Assembly: GCF_001709345.1 (NCBI RefSeq)
Contig: NZ_MDTQ01000001.1
Coordinates: forward strand, 1,525,108-1,589,107
Source: Terasakiispira papahanaumokuakeensis
GTDB taxonomy: Bacteria; Pseudomonadota; Gammaproteobacteria; Pseudomonadales; Halomonadaceae
Length of the DNA: 64,000 nt
Direction: 5' to 3'
Shown here one piece after another: positions 9,842 to 20,126 of this stretch (within the stretch, counting starts at the first letter, position 1; each line of letters begins with the position of its first letter). Position numbers and translations under genes: made by a program. A model generated the notes under the pieces. The model ran no database searches, was not told the origin of the DNA, and saw only the letters and a program-made list of their open reading frames with translations.

Positions 9842-9932
9842 GTCATATACGCCCATTAATTGCGATCGTATAAGTGATCGGTATTGATGAAAATTATCAG
9901 TAAAAGTATGCGTTGATTTCTAGGAGCTGATT

Positions 9933-10295
9933 ATGGCTAAGCAGATTTTAGTCGTGGATGATTCTGCATCGGTTAGACAAGTGGTGAGTATGACCTTGAA
10001 AAATGCTGGCCATCAGGTGGTTGAAGCAGTGGATGGTCGTGATGCACTTAATAAACTTGATTCGCATCGATTTAATCTTGTGATCAGTGATGTCAATATG
10101 CCCAATATGGATGGCATTTCATTTATTAAAGAAATGAAGAAGAAATCTGATTATCGTTTTACACCTGTTCTGATGTTGACCACTGAATCTGAAGCATCAA
10201 AAAAAGCGGAAGGTAAGGCCGCAGGTGCTAAAGCCTGGCTGGTGAAACCTTTTAAACCTGATGTTTTGTTATCCGCCGTTTCAAAACTAGCCTGA
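9933..10295 (+). CDS. cheY: CheY-like single-domain response regulator
   Basis: A 120-residue receiver domain with no output domain. It has the acidic pair D9/D10, phospho-acceptor D53 in VISDVNMPNMDG, the Thr of MLTTESE and the Lys of WLVKPFKPD. It should be phosphorylated by the CheA encoded downstream. Whether it acts on the flagellar motor, as a phosphate sink, or on another target cannot be told from sequence, because no flagellar or cheZ genes are present. The ribosome-binding site is TAGGAG, 8 bp upstream. It belongs to the operon that continues with the STAS gene 56 bp later. Confidence 0.93.
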   Translation: MAKQILVVDDSASVRQVVSMTLKNAGHQVVEAVDGRDALNKLDSHRFNLVISDVNMPNMDGISFIKEMKKKSDYRFTPVLMLTTESEASKKAEGKAAGAKAWLVKPFKPDVLLSAVSKLA

Positions 10296-10351
10296 TATTA
10301 TCGCCATTATTCGAATGCTTCGATTTTGATTCGTGGCAAAGGAGATGGTTA

Positions 10352-10651
10352 ATGGATGATCATCCTACTTGGGTTATTCCAGGTAATCTTACGATTTATG
10401 ATGTGAAATCGTACGAGCAGCAATGCCCATTACTTGAACAGCCAAACTCGATTTGGCGATTAAGCATGCAAGCAACTCAGGAAATCGACAGTGCGGGTAT
10501 TCAATGGTTGTTGTCATTGTTGAGGCGGTTGGAGGCTTCAGGCGGTGGGCTTAGACTTATTGATGTTAGTGAGAACATTTTGCCTGTTTTTGCGTTAATG
10601 GGATTGAATCGAACATTGTCACTGAATGATGCCTATCCTGATATCAGTTGA
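10352..10651 (+). CDS. STAS-domain protein of the chemosensory operon
   Basis: A 99-residue single STAS domain, the fold of anti-sigma-factor antagonists. The hallmark is EIDSAGIQWLLSLLRRL, where Ser47 occupies the position of the phosphorylatable Ser in SpoIIAA-like proteins, followed by GGGLRLIDVSENILPVFALMGL. No cognate serine kinase or phosphatase gene is in the window. It lies between cheY and cheA with an AAAGGAG site. Short STAS proteins are recurrent members of some chemosensory clusters, where their role is unsettled. A 16-bp repeat array starts at its stop codon. Confidence 0.85.
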   Translation: MDDHPTWVIPGNLTIYDVKSYEQQCPLLEQPNSIWRLSMQATQEIDSAGIQWLLSLLRRLEASGGGLRLIDVSENILPVFALMGLNRTLSLNDAYPDIS

Positions 10652-10710
10652 TATCAATGGTTGTTGATGCAAGTGATCGTTGATGTAAGTGGCCGTTGAT
10701 GTGAATGGAT
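10647..10710. repeat. 16-bp tandem repeat at the STAS stop codon, 4 copies
   Basis: Units close to gttgatgtaagtggcc at 10647-10662, 10663-10678, 10679-10694 and 10695-10710. The TGA stop of the STAS gene (10649-10651) is part of copy 1. The array therefore starts at the end of the gene, as at 677-740, with the same unit length and copy number but a different sequence. Confidence 0.8.
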
Positions 10711-10781
10711 CAATGACAAATGAAGTATTGATTCATCCGTTAAATAGCGACCAGTGATAGAGATAAGGAGCTCTCTTGACT

Positions 10782-12968
10782 ATGACTGATCCGGTTCAGG
10801 TTTTTCGTGAAGAGGCCGAAGAGCATCTGTCTACGCTCGAACTGGCTTTGTTGGAGCTTGAAGAAACGCCGGATGATCATGATCAGATTGCGGCGGCCTT
10901 TCGTGCCATGCATACCATTAAAGGGGCTGCAGGCATGGTTGGATTTGATCATTTATCTGAGTTTACTCACCATCTTGAGAGTTTTTTTGATCAAGTTCGT
11001 AACGGGAAAATTCATTTGAGTGCTGAATATATCAGCATTTTGCTTGAAGCTCGTGACCATATTTTTACATTGCTAGATAATCCTGATCCAAATGAAGACG
11101 CTCGTCGTATAAGTGGGCAATTGGCTGCACGCTTTTCGCAACAAGTGGACCAAGCATCATCGGAGCCTGAAGTCGTCAGTCCTTCTTCTCAACAGGCCCA
11201 TGAGCACATCGAGACCGAAGTTGAGCCCTTTTCTGCGTTGATCTGCTACCAGATTACGATTATCCCTGATTCTGAAGCTTTTCGTGACGGTTTCGATTTG
11301 TTGCCATTGCTTCGAGAGTTAAATGAGCTGGGGGATTACCAAGCGACCACTTATTTGAGCGTTGCCGGTTTTAGCGCTGTTGGACACGCCGATAGTCGTG
11401 GTGCTGAACAAGGCCACTCTGAATTACTTGGCTCTGAGCCACTTGATCCCTCGGCATTCGATCCTGAGCAATGTGTTTTAACCGTCGTTGTTGAATTGAC
11501 GACAGCATTACCGAAAGAACGTATTGATGACGTTTTCTTTTTTGTTATCGATGATTGGTCGATCGATATTCAAGCAACCCCCCTGTCAACACCAGAAGCG
11601 ACTACCCTTGATGCAACACACTCGATGACAGTAGAAGATGAAGATGGGGTTGTTGCTCATGCAACCGCTGAATTGACGGTGCCTCCTTCCGCTCTTTCTT
11701 CGGAGTCTTCTGTCGCGCAACCCCGCAATCCTCATCAGCGCTCAGTAAGGTCTGAAACAGTTTCTCAGAAGGCGCCCGCTCGGGCAGCTGCAACTAAGGG
11801 GGGGAGCAAAAGTGGCACCAGCGATCAGAGCATACGGGTTCCTCAGAGCAAGCTGGATGCCTTAATGGATCAAGTGGGCGAACTCGTAATTTTGCAGGCG
11901 AGTTTAGATCAAGTGGCCAGTGAAGGAGCGGATGAACGCTTGGCGGGACTCGCTGAAGAGCTGGATCGGTTGGTGGGCAATTTGAGAGAGACCACCTTTG
12001 ATGTCCGCATGTTGCCGATTGGCTCAACTTTTTCGCGCTTTCGTCGCCTGGTTCGAGATCTATCTAAAGATCTCGGCAAGGACGTTGCCTTTGAAACCGC
12101 CGGTGCTGAAACGGAACTGGATAAGGTGGTAATTGATCGCTTGGCCGATCCACTGGTTCATCTATTACGTAATAGCTTAGACCATGGCATTGAATCCCCC
12201 GATGTACGAGAAGCACAGGGTAAGCCTAGAAGGGGCTTGTTGCGCTTAGAAGCGTCTCAACATCAAGGGCAAATTCACTTGAATTTGAGTGATGACGGGG
12301 CCGGCCTTAATCGTGAAGCGATTCTCTCTCGTGCTTTGGACCGTGGCGTTGTGCGTCCCGGCCACGATCTGACGGACCAAGAAATCAATCAGCTTATTTT
12401 TGAACCTGGCTTTTCTACTGCGAAAGTGGTCTCTGACGTTTCTGGGCGTGGCGTGGGAATGGATGTCGTCAAGCGTTCTATTGAGGGGCTACAAGGGCGT
12501 GTTTATCTTGAAAGTGAAACGGGTATTGGCACTACGGTAAAAATTACATTACCGATGACTTTAGCCATTATTGATGGCTTGATGGTTGGCGTCTCTTCAG
12601 AACGTTATGTCTTACCGTTGAGTATCGTTGAGGAGTGTATGGAAACGTCTTCAAAGGATATTAGTCGAGAAAATGGTATCCGGCTGGTTCGTCATCGCGA
12701 TGGATTAGTTCCTTGTTTAAGATTAAGAGATAGCTTTTCTGTTGCAGGCACCCAGCCCAACATTGAGCAAACCATTTTGGTTCGTGTTGGGGAAGAACGA
12801 TTCGGCATTACTGTTGATCAGGTTATTGGGAATTTTCAGACCGTGATTAAAAGCCTTGGTCACCTTTATCAGGGGATAAAAGGTGTGATGGGGGCTACGA
12901 TTATGGGGAATGGCAGTATCGCAATGATTTTGGATGTTGCCGAGTTGATGGATGAAACCAACGTCTAA
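10782..12968 (+). CDS. cheA: Chemotaxis histidine kinase CheA
   Basis: A 728-residue kinase. Domain order: P1/HPt (about 1-110) with phospho-His44 in [10 protein letters not shown]; a long acidic linker/P2-like region (about 120-340); P3 dimerisation ([12 protein letters not shown]); P4 ATPase with N box [13 protein letters not shown]1 DDGAGLN and G2 [11 protein letters not shown]; and P5 CheW-like (about 590-728). It phosphorylates CheY and CheB under control of the receptors. TTG at 10776 or ATG at 10782 may start it; both are served by AAGGAG at 10765-10770. ATG is chosen because TTG starts are rarer. An MCP gene follows 20 bp later. Confidence 0.95.
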   Translation: MTDPVQVFREEAEEHLSTLELALLELEETPDDHDQIAAAFRAMHTIKGAAGMVGFDHLSEFTHHLESFFDQVRNGKIHLSAEYISILLEARDHIFTLLDNPDPNEDARRISGQLAARFSQQVDQASSEPEVVSPSSQQAHEHIETEVEPFSALICYQITIIPDSEAFRDGFDLLPLLRELNELGDYQATTYLSVAGFSAVGHADSRGAEQGHSELLGSEPLDPSAFDPEQCVLTVVVELTTALPKERIDDVFFFVIDDWSIDIQATPLSTPEATTLDATHSMTVEDEDGVVAHATAELTVPPSALSSESSVAQPRNPHQRSVRSETVSQKAPARAAATKGGSKSGTSDQSIRVPQSKLDALMDQVGELVILQASLDQVASEGADERLAGLAEELDRLVGNLRETTFDVRMLPIGSTFSRFRRLVRDLSKDLGKDVAFETAGAETELDKVVIDRLADPLVHLLRNSLDHGIESPDVREAQGKPRRGLLRLEASQHQGQIHLNLSDDGAGLNREAILSRALDRGVVRPGHDLTDQEINQLIFEPGFSTAKVVSDVSGRGVGMDVVKRSIEGLQGRVYLESETGIGTTVKITLPMTLAIIDGLMVGVSSERYVLPLSIVEECMETSSKDISRENGIRLVRHRDGLVPCLRLRDSFSVAGTQPNIEQTILVRVGEERFGITVDQVIGNFQTVIKSLGHLYQGIKGVMGATIMGNGSIAMILDVAELMDETNV

Positions 12969-12988
12969 AGGATGAAGGGGGCGTTCCA

Positions 12989-14731
12989 ATGAAACGTATC
13001 ACCATAAAAGCCCTGCTCTATATCGGTTTTACAGTACTGGTTGTGCTGTTAGCCGTAAACAGCTGGATCAGTTTGAAGTCGCTTGACCGTGCTCAGGAAC
13101 GAATGGATAACATGGTCAATGTCGCTGCAGAGAAAGTCAAAGTAAGTGGCCGGATGCGAGCGAATCTACTTGAGCTAGATTTGCTTGAGAAAAATGAGTT
13201 GTTAGTGAAGTCCAACTCGAAAAGAGATGAGATCGAGCGGGAACGGGAATCAACTTATAATGATATTATCGAACAGTATGAATACATTAATTCACTCATA
13301 TCTACTGATTATGGTAATGAGGTAATGGGTGATTTCTATGCTGCCTTAGAGAACTATATGTCGGTCACGCGTCGTGTGCAGTCAATGCTGAATATAGCAG
13401 AAGAAAGAAATTTATCTGAAGAAGAAATGTTTGCCGTTAGTCATCAAGCTTATTTAATTCTTGAACGTGAAGGGGATGAAAAGCTGATGAAGGCAGAAGC
13501 CTCACTCAAGGAAGTTATCTCTTTTAATGATAATGAGATGATCGACGCTGTCACAAAATCGGCAGCCCTTTATACCAGTTCGCGTAATCAGCTATTGGTG
13601 TTGTTAAGCATCTCCTTTGTGATCGCCATTGCGGTCGCTACTGTCATTATTATGCGGCTGAATCAGGTCATCCGTTTAGCGACGCAAATTGGCGAAGGTA
13701 ACTTGAATCAGCATTTTGATCCCAGTACCAGTGATAATGACCTTTATGGTGTGTTGAGGGCAATGAATCACCGGTTACGCGAAACCGTCGCTGAAATCCA
13801 GGAAGCATCAAGAAATGTCGCTTCTGGCAGTGTTGAAATGAGCAGTACAGGCCAACAAATTGCGCAAGGTGCAACTGAGCAGGCTGCATCATTAGAAGAA
13901 GTGTCTTCATCGATGGAAGAGATGACAGCCAACATCTCTCAAACGGCAGATAATGCCAGGCAGACCGAACAGATAGCACACCAAGCCGCTCAGGATGCGC
14001 AATCCACCGGAGATGCTGTGCGCGAATCGGTATCCGCGATGCAAGAAATTGCGGAAAAAATCGGCATTATTGAAGATATTGCCCGTCAGACTAACTTGCT
14101 GGCTTTAAATGCAGCGATTGAGGCTGCTCGAGCCGGAGAACATGGTAAAGGTTTTACTGTCGTAGCGGCAGAAGTCAGGAAGTTAGCCGAAAGGAGCCAA
14201 CGAGCCGCTGGTGAAATTGTTGAGCGTTCTCGTAATACTCTGACTGTTTCTGAGAAAGCCGGAGAAATGCTCATTCAGCTAGTGCCCAATATCCAGCGGA
14301 CTTCTGGTCTGGTCCAAGAGATCAGTGCGGCATGTGTTGAACAGGATAAAGGCGCTTCTGAAATCAATAAAGCGCTCCAGCAGTTGGATCAAGTGGTACA
14401 ACAATCAGCCGCTTCAGCGGAGGAGATGGCTGCGACATCAGAAGAGTTGTCTGCTCAAGCGGAGCAAATGACGACCACTGTTGAGTTCTTCAAAATTGAT
14501 CAACATCATACCCATTCCGCAGCCTCTTCCGGTGTGCCTCGTTATAACCGGAATGCAAGAACGCGTCAGTCTGAATCTCAGCCTTCAAAAGGTACGTCAG
14601 GCGGTACTCATCATTCTGGCCAATCGTCGCAGCAACACTTCTCTCAGTCGGCATCTGCAAAAAGCAATCGTTCAGCGGCGGGACACGGTGTTGATATTGA
14701 TCTGGATGATGAAGACTTTGTCCGCTATTGA
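12989..14731 (+). CDS. Methyl-accepting chemotaxis protein with a four-helix-bundle sensor
   Basis: A 580-residue transmembrane receptor. TM1 is about residues 10-28. The periplasmic segment (about 29-200) is all-helical, as in 4HB_MCP sensors. TM2 is about 201-221, followed by HAMP and the signalling hairpin with tip [20 protein letters not shown] and [18 protein letters not shown]. After about residue 515 comes a low-complexity Ser/Gln/His-rich tail of about 60 residues. It ends in DDEDFVRY, which fits the x-[HFYW]-x2-[HFYW] pattern of C-terminal CheR-tethering pentapeptides. With cheR encoded two genes on, this is probably the main methylated receptor of the array. The ligand is unknown. 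Confidence 0.92.
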   Translation: MKRITIKALLYIGFTVLVVLLAVNSWISLKSLDRAQERMDNMVNVAAEKVKVSGRMRANLLELDLLEKNELLVKSNSKRDEIERERESTYNDIIEQYEYINSLISTDYGNEVMGDFYAALENYMSVTRRVQSMLNIAEERNLSEEEMFAVSHQAYLILEREGDEKLMKAEASLKEVISFNDNEMIDAVTKSAALYTSSRNQLLVLLSISFVIAIAVATVIIMRLNQVIRLATQIGEGNLNQHFDPSTSDNDLYGVLRAMNHRLRETVAEIQEASRNVASGSVEMSSTGQQIAQGATEQAASLEEVSSSMEEMTANISQTADNARQTEQIAHQAAQDAQSTGDAVRESVSAMQEIAEKIGIIEDIARQTNLLALNAAIEAARAGEHGKGFTVVAAEVRKLAERSQRAAGEIVERSRNTLTVSEKAGEMLIQLVPNIQRTSGLVQEISAACVEQDKGASEINKALQQLDQVVQQSAASAEEMAATSEELSAQAEQMTTTVEFFKIDQHHTHSAASSGVPRYNRNARTRQSESQPSKGTSGGTHHSGQSSQQHFSQSASAKSNRSAAGHGVDIDLDDEDFVRY

Positions 14732-14746
14732 TTGAGGAGGTGTCCC

Positions 14747-15289
14747 ATGGATGAAGCGCTTGATATTCAGGTGGAATCTTTTGCGGATGGCCTGCAAATT
14801 CTGACTTTTGTGCTTGATGGTGACTGGTTTGGGGTGGAAATCGAGTGTATTCAAGAAGTGCTCGAATACCGTGATGTCACGCCTGTTCCTCGAACGCCAA
14901 ACTTTATGCTGGGCGTCATCAACTTGCGTGGCAAGGTCATCCCTGTGGTTGATCTCCGGCGCCAGTTTGATATGGAGGTCATTGAGCCGACCATTGATAC
15001 CTGCATTGTGATTCTTTATGTCGACATTGATGGTGAGTCAACGCCTCTTGGGATCTTGGCCGATAAGGTTCAGGAAGTGCTCGAACTGAGGCCCGATGAT
15101 ATTGCACCCCCTCCGCGCCTGGGGAACCGAATTCGCAGTGACTTTATTGCGGGGATGGCGCGACAGAATGATCATTTTATTATCATTCTCTATCTGGCCC
15201 GGGTTTTCTCTATGGATGAGTTGCAGAAAGTCATTGAGGGGTCTGACCAACAGCCGACTCAACACTGGTCTCAGGATGAGCAGGAATAA
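14747..15289 (+). CDS. cheW: Chemotaxis coupling protein CheW
   Basis: A 180-residue CheW domain that links receptors to CheA. Conserved CheW wording: DGDWFGVEIECIQEVLEY, TPVPRTPNFMLGVINLRG and VIPVVDLRRQF. The ATG at 14747 follows GAGGAGG (14734-14740) by six bases. The longer reading from a TTG at 14732 would place that site inside the coding region and is rejected. It begins 15 bp after the MCP stop and ends 3 bp before cheR. Confidence 0.94.
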   Translation: MDEALDIQVESFADGLQILTFVLDGDWFGVEIECIQEVLEYRDVTPVPRTPNFMLGVINLRGKVIPVVDLRRQFDMEVIEPTIDTCIVILYVDIDGESTPLGILADKVQEVLELRPDDIAPPPRLGNRIRSDFIAGMARQNDHFIIILYLARVFSMDELQKVIEGSDQQPTQHWSQDEQE

Positions 15290-15292
15290 GGG

Positions 15293-17226
<1,934 letters not shown>

Positions 17227-17232
17227 GGTCTT

Positions 17233-17286
17233 CGTTTAGTCGGTTTAGATCGTTTAGAAAGTCATGATCGTTCAGAAAGTCATCGG
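17233..17286. repeat. 18-bp tandem repeat after the cheB stop, 3 copies
   Basis: Units at 17233-17250, 17251-17268 and 17269-17286. The last two share cgtt-agaaagtcat with only a few differences. The sequence leading in (cgttagggtctt, 17221-17232), which contains the cheB stop codon, resembles the unit start. The array fills most of the 96-bp cheB-cheD gap. Confidence 0.7.
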
Positions 17287-17322
17287 CTTTTTTATGTGCT
17301 GTTTCGATTAAGGTGATCAAGG

Positions 17323-17871
17323 ATGCTTAAATACCACGATCAGCATGTGATTCATATCGGTGAGCTATTATTCGGCCGTATTCGTAAGCCCATTACGACG
17401 CTGTTAGGATCATGTGTTGCGATTACCTTATGGCATCCTCGACAGCTGATTGGTGGCATGTGCCATTTTGCCTTGCCCTGCCGTCCTGATTTTCTTGCTC
17501 AAGAGCGAGAGGATGCTCGTTATGCTACCGACTGCATTAAAATTTTTATGCGTCATGCCCATGATTGGAAAGTTGAATTAACTGAGTTTGAGGTTCGGCT
17601 TTTCGGTGGTGGTGATATGTTTACGCATATGTTACCTGAAGAAAATATTGATACTGAAACGGTGCAAACTCGTCCGGTTGGGGAAGCGAACGTTGCCCAT
17701 GCTTTCGGTATGTTGATGGAGTTGGGCATCTCCGTACTGGAAGCGGATGTCGGTGAAAAAGGTTATCGTAAATTGTGGTTTGACCCTCGTACTGGGTATA
17801 CACGGGTAACTTTTGTGCCCGTTCACCGTGTTTCTCAGCTGGATCCTCGTTATATGAGGGCCCAGGCATGA
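17323..17871 (+). CDS. cheD: Chemoreceptor glutamine deamidase CheD
   Basis: A 182-residue CheD-family enzyme that deamidates glutamines on receptors to make methylatable glutamates. The catalytic Cys31 is in LLGSCV and His48 in GGMCHFALP. The downstream FEVRLFGGGDMF and GEKGYRKLWFDPRTG segments are conserved in the family. It is the last gene of the operon, after a 96-bp gap that holds the repeat array but no terminator. CheD being present with no CheZ or CheC indicates an adaptation scheme unlike that of E. coli. Confidence 0.93.
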   Translation: MLKYHDQHVIHIGELLFGRIRKPITTLLGSCVAITLWHPRQLIGGMCHFALPCRPDFLAQEREDARYATDCIKIFMRHAHDWKVELTEFEVRLFGGGDMFTHMLPEENIDTETVQTRPVGEANVAHAFGMLMELGISVLEADVGEKGYRKLWFDPRTGYTRVTFVPVHRVSQLDPRYMRAQA

Positions 17872-17951
17872 CATAAGTCATCGGTATCAGGCACAGTGTT
17901 CGTCATGATCCGCTATGATGTAATGATTTTTAGCTTTCATTAGGGTTGATC

Positions 17952-18623
17952 ATGAGCTTTTCCAATATCTTGCCGTTAGGTTTTTGGCCCGAAGCGGCAG
18001 GGGCATTGTATTTCTGTATATTGGCGATTGCGCTCTGGCAAGTGCCTTGGCGAATCGTGTATCGCGAGCCAGGCTTACAACACTTATTTCTGGGTATGAC
18101 AGTGTTGGTCAGTTTTTTATGGCAGCTTCGAGCGGGTATTACACCTTGGGTTGATATCCAGTTGTTGCTGGCAACGGTGATGACATTGATGTTCTACTGG
18201 CCCATGGCGCTGATCGGTACCAGCTTAGCCCTTCTCGGTACGGCATTAACAGGTAAGACCCCTTGGGACATGTGGTTTGTTAATGCCCTGTTGACCTGCG
18301 TGGTGCCGGTATTAGTCAGCCACCTTGTGTGGCGCTTTGTGGATCGTCGCTTACCGGATAACTTTTTTGTCTATGTGTTTGTGGCTGCTTTTGGCGGCAG
18401 TGCGTTAGCCGCCTTGTGCTCTGGCTTGTTGTTGATGTTGACTCTGACGCTATTTTCGCAGGGCATACAATGGGGGCATTTTTCTTCAGAGTATTTCCTT
18501 TTTCTTCCTTTAACGTTACCCCCTGAAGCGGTGATTAACGGCATGATCGTGAGTGGGCTCGCTGTTTACATGCCACAATGGATGCGCTCTTTTGATACCC
18601 AGCGTTATTTTGACCATCAATGA
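17952..18623 (+). CDS. CbiM-like integral membrane protein (ECF-type permease homologue)
   Basis: A 223-residue protein with about six transmembrane segments and few polar loops. The layout and motifs such as FYWPMALIGTSLALLGTALTG and LPPEAVINGMI recall the CbiM/energy-coupling-factor permease group (PF01891), whose members take up Co or Ni. No ATPase (CbiO), CbiQ or cobalamin gene is nearby, so transport is inferred from the family only. ATG 17952 is chosen over a TTG at 17946, with AGGGT just upstream. It is followed by a manganese riboswitch controlling the next gene. Confidence 0.6.
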   Translation: MSFSNILPLGFWPEAAGALYFCILAIALWQVPWRIVYREPGLQHLFLGMTVLVSFLWQLRAGITPWVDIQLLLATVMTLMFYWPMALIGTSLALLGTALTGKTPWDMWFVNALLTCVVPVLVSHLVWRFVDRRLPDNFFVYVFVAAFGGSALAALCSGLLLMLTLTLFSQGIQWGHFSSEYFLFLPLTLPPEAVINGMIVSGLAVYMPQWMRSFDTQRYFDHQ

Positions 18624-18730
18624 CAGTCATTCAGCCTATTGATCTGAACCTAAGGTGTGTGTGAATGTTTTAATAAGTGTTCGGTTGTGGGCTGGACATG
18701 CTAGGCAGGACTCGCTAGGATTAGCCGCCT

Positions 18731-18846
18731 ATTCAGGGGAGTAGTCGCTTTCATCTTGACCCGGGTGAAAGACAGTTATCAACATATTTGGCCCTCAATG
18801 GCCATGGTACCTGTAAGTCGCTAGTCGACTGTGACGAGACCTGGAT
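18731..18846 (+). promoter_or_regulatory. Manganese riboswitch (yybP-ykoY family)
   Basis: The leader of the Mn-exporter gene carries the family's invariant blocks in order: GGGGAGTAG (18736-18744), a stem-loop CTTTCA/TGAAAG, TCAACATA, a second stem-loop region, and GACGAGACC near 18833-18841. The closing P1 helix forms between ATTCAGG (18731-18737) and CCTGGAT (18840-18846) with one G-T pair. The family binds Mn2+ between two loops. Its position in front of a UPF0016 exporter matches the known use of this riboswitch to turn on Mn export. Confidence 0.88.
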
Positions 18847-18879
18847 ACGACCACCGGCAGGGGCCGGGTGGTGGTATCC
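18843..18879 (+). promoter_or_regulatory. Expression-platform hairpin downstream of the Mn riboswitch
   Basis: A strong hairpin pairs GGATAC-ACCACCGGC (18843-18858) with GCCG-GTGGT-GTATCC (18863-18879), with one bulge and one mismatch. Its first four bases are the 3' strand of riboswitch P1, so the full hairpin and P1 compete. No T run follows, so it is not a normal intrinsic terminator. The loop-side segment CAGGGGCC (18858-18865) is also perfectly complementary to GGCCCCTG (18891-18898), which touches the GGAG ribosome-binding site at 18898-18901. Control of translation is therefore likely. Confidence 0.55.
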
Positions 18880-18912
18880 ATGGTTGAGTCGGCCCCTGGA
18901 GTATCTAGTTTG

Positions 18913-19488
18913 ATGGAAGCATTAGTGTTTTCCACCACTTCAGTGGCTATTGCAGAAATTGGCGATAAGACTCAATTACTCGCTTTTCTTCTGATTGCCC
19001 GTTATCGGCGTCCGTGGCCGATCATCGTGGGTATCCTCATTTCGACCTTATTAAATCACGCTTTGGCTGCTTGGCTAGGGGCTTTTGCGGCTGACTGGCT
19101 GTCGTCTGGCTGGTTACCGTGGTTAGTGGGCGGTGCTTTTATTGCCGTGGGTGTTTGGATTTTGATTCCAGATAAGCTGGATGATGAGTCTGAATCCCGA
19201 TGGCTGAAGCATGGTGCTTTTCTTGCCACACTGATGTTGTTTTTTATTGCGGAAATGGGTGATAAAACCCAAATTGCGACCGTACTGTTAGGGGCACAGT
19301 TTAATAATCTGCCCATGGTCGTGTTAGGAACGACACTCGGAATGCTTTTAGCCAATGTGCCTGTTGTGTTGGCTGGGCATCTTGCTATTGACCGCTTGCC
19401 TCTGAACTGGATTCACCGCATTGCCAGCGCCTTATTCATCGCATTAGGGCTTTGGATTATATTGGGTGATGCCATGAGCCTACTTTAG
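18913..19488 (+). CDS. UPF0016/TMEM165-GDT1 family Mn2+ exporter
   Basis: A 191-residue membrane protein with two homologous halves of three helices. Each half carries the family motif E-x-GDKTQ: AEIGDKTQLLAFLL and AEMGDKTQIATVLL. Bacterial members (MneA type) export manganese. The upstream frame is open to 18868, but the family normally begins with M-E-A-hydrophobic directly before the first motif, which fits ATG 18913. Its ribosome-binding site GGAG (18898-18901) can be hidden by the riboswitch platform. It is transcribed alone and ends in an inverted repeat shared with the convergent redox operon. Confidence 0.88.
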   Translation: MEALVFSTTSVAIAEIGDKTQLLAFLLIARYRRPWPIIVGILISTLLNHALAAWLGAFAADWLSSGWLPWLVGGAFIAVGVWILIPDKLDDESESRWLKHGAFLATLMLFFIAEMGDKTQIATVLLGAQFNNLPMVVLGTTLGMLLANVPVVLAGHLAIDRLPLNWIHRIASALFIALGLWIILGDAMSLL

Positions 19489-19513
19489 TGCTCATTTTGA
19501 CACCTTTTATGCT

Positions 19514-19549
19514 CCCGCTTGAGTCCGTATGCATGCAGACTCAAGCGGG
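19514..19549. terminator. Possible bidirectional terminator between convergent genes
   Basis: A perfect 12-bp inverted repeat, CCCGCTTGAGTC (19514-19525) and GACTCAAGCGGG (19538-19549), with a 12-nt spacer. It lies between the Mn-exporter gene and the convergent response-regulator gene. Neither flank has a full T run, so it may be a weak or Rho-assisted stop. Confidence 0.5.
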
Positions 19550-19586
19550 TTGTGATTGAGTGATTAAGCGAGTTGTTATGGAGTGG

Positions 19587-20126
19587 CTAGTGTTTAACAG
19601 GCCTTTTTTGCAATTTGCGCTGAAGTGTTCGTCTGTGCATGCCCAGTGCGCGAGCAGTTGCTGAAATGTTGCCTTCATGCTCCTGTAGCACCTTTTGGAT
19701 ATGTTCCCAAGTGAGCCGGTTGACTGAAATTGGATTATCAGAAATTTCAACATCTGGATCACCTTCTGATTTTGAGAAGGCCGCTAGAATCTCATCAGCA
19801 TCGGCGGGTTTGCAGATGTAATTAACGGCCCCCAGCTTGATGGCTTCAACCGCTGTAGCAATACTGGAATAGCCGGTAAGGATGATTATTCTTGCCTCTG
19901 GGGCGCAGTCCAGTAAGTCTGGGAGTAGCACTAGCCCAGAAGGTCCCTCCATCTTGAGGTCGAGGGTTATGTAGTCCGGTTGAAAGGATTTGGCGGTTGA
20001 TAAAGCCTCATCTGCTGTTTGGCTGACAAGCACCTCATGGCCGCGTTTACGCATAGCTCGTGCCAGGATCAGACCAAATGTTTCATCGTCATCAATGATC
20101 TGCATTTTACCCAGCGGTAGGCTCAT
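19587..20126 (-). CDS. roxR: Redox response regulator, RegA/PrrA/ActR (RoxR) family
   Basis: A 179-residue regulator. The receiver domain (about 1-120) has D12-D14, phospho-acceptor D56 in ITLDLKMEG and Lys in YICKPADADE. A short linker leads to a Fis-type helix-turn-helix at the C-terminus, WEHIQKVLQEHEGNISATAR followed by ALGMHRRTLQRKL, which is the RegA/ActR signature. It should control energy-metabolism genes in response to the redox state of the quinone pool. Its ATG follows AGGAGG and lies 20 bp inside the end of the sensor-kinase gene, so the pair is translationally coupled. Confidence 0.9.
   Translation of the reverse strand: MSLPLGKMQIIDDDETFGLILARAMRKRGHEVLVSQTADEALSTAKSFQPDYITLDLKMEGPSGLVLLPDLLDCAPEARIIILTGYSSIATAVEAIKLGAVNYICKPADADEILAAFSKSEGDPDVEISDNPISVNRLTWEHIQKVLQEHEGNISATARALGMHRRTLQRKLQKRPVKH

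Noticed and set aside
11602-12027. Two minus-strand frames inside cheA (63 and 77 residues)
   Set aside because: They lie opposite the low-complexity linker of CheA and have the odd composition expected of antisense shadows.
18843-18879. Hairpin after the Mn riboswitch as an intrinsic terminator
   Set aside because: The stem is strong but no T run follows, and it ends close to the ribosome-binding site, so a translational role is more likely.
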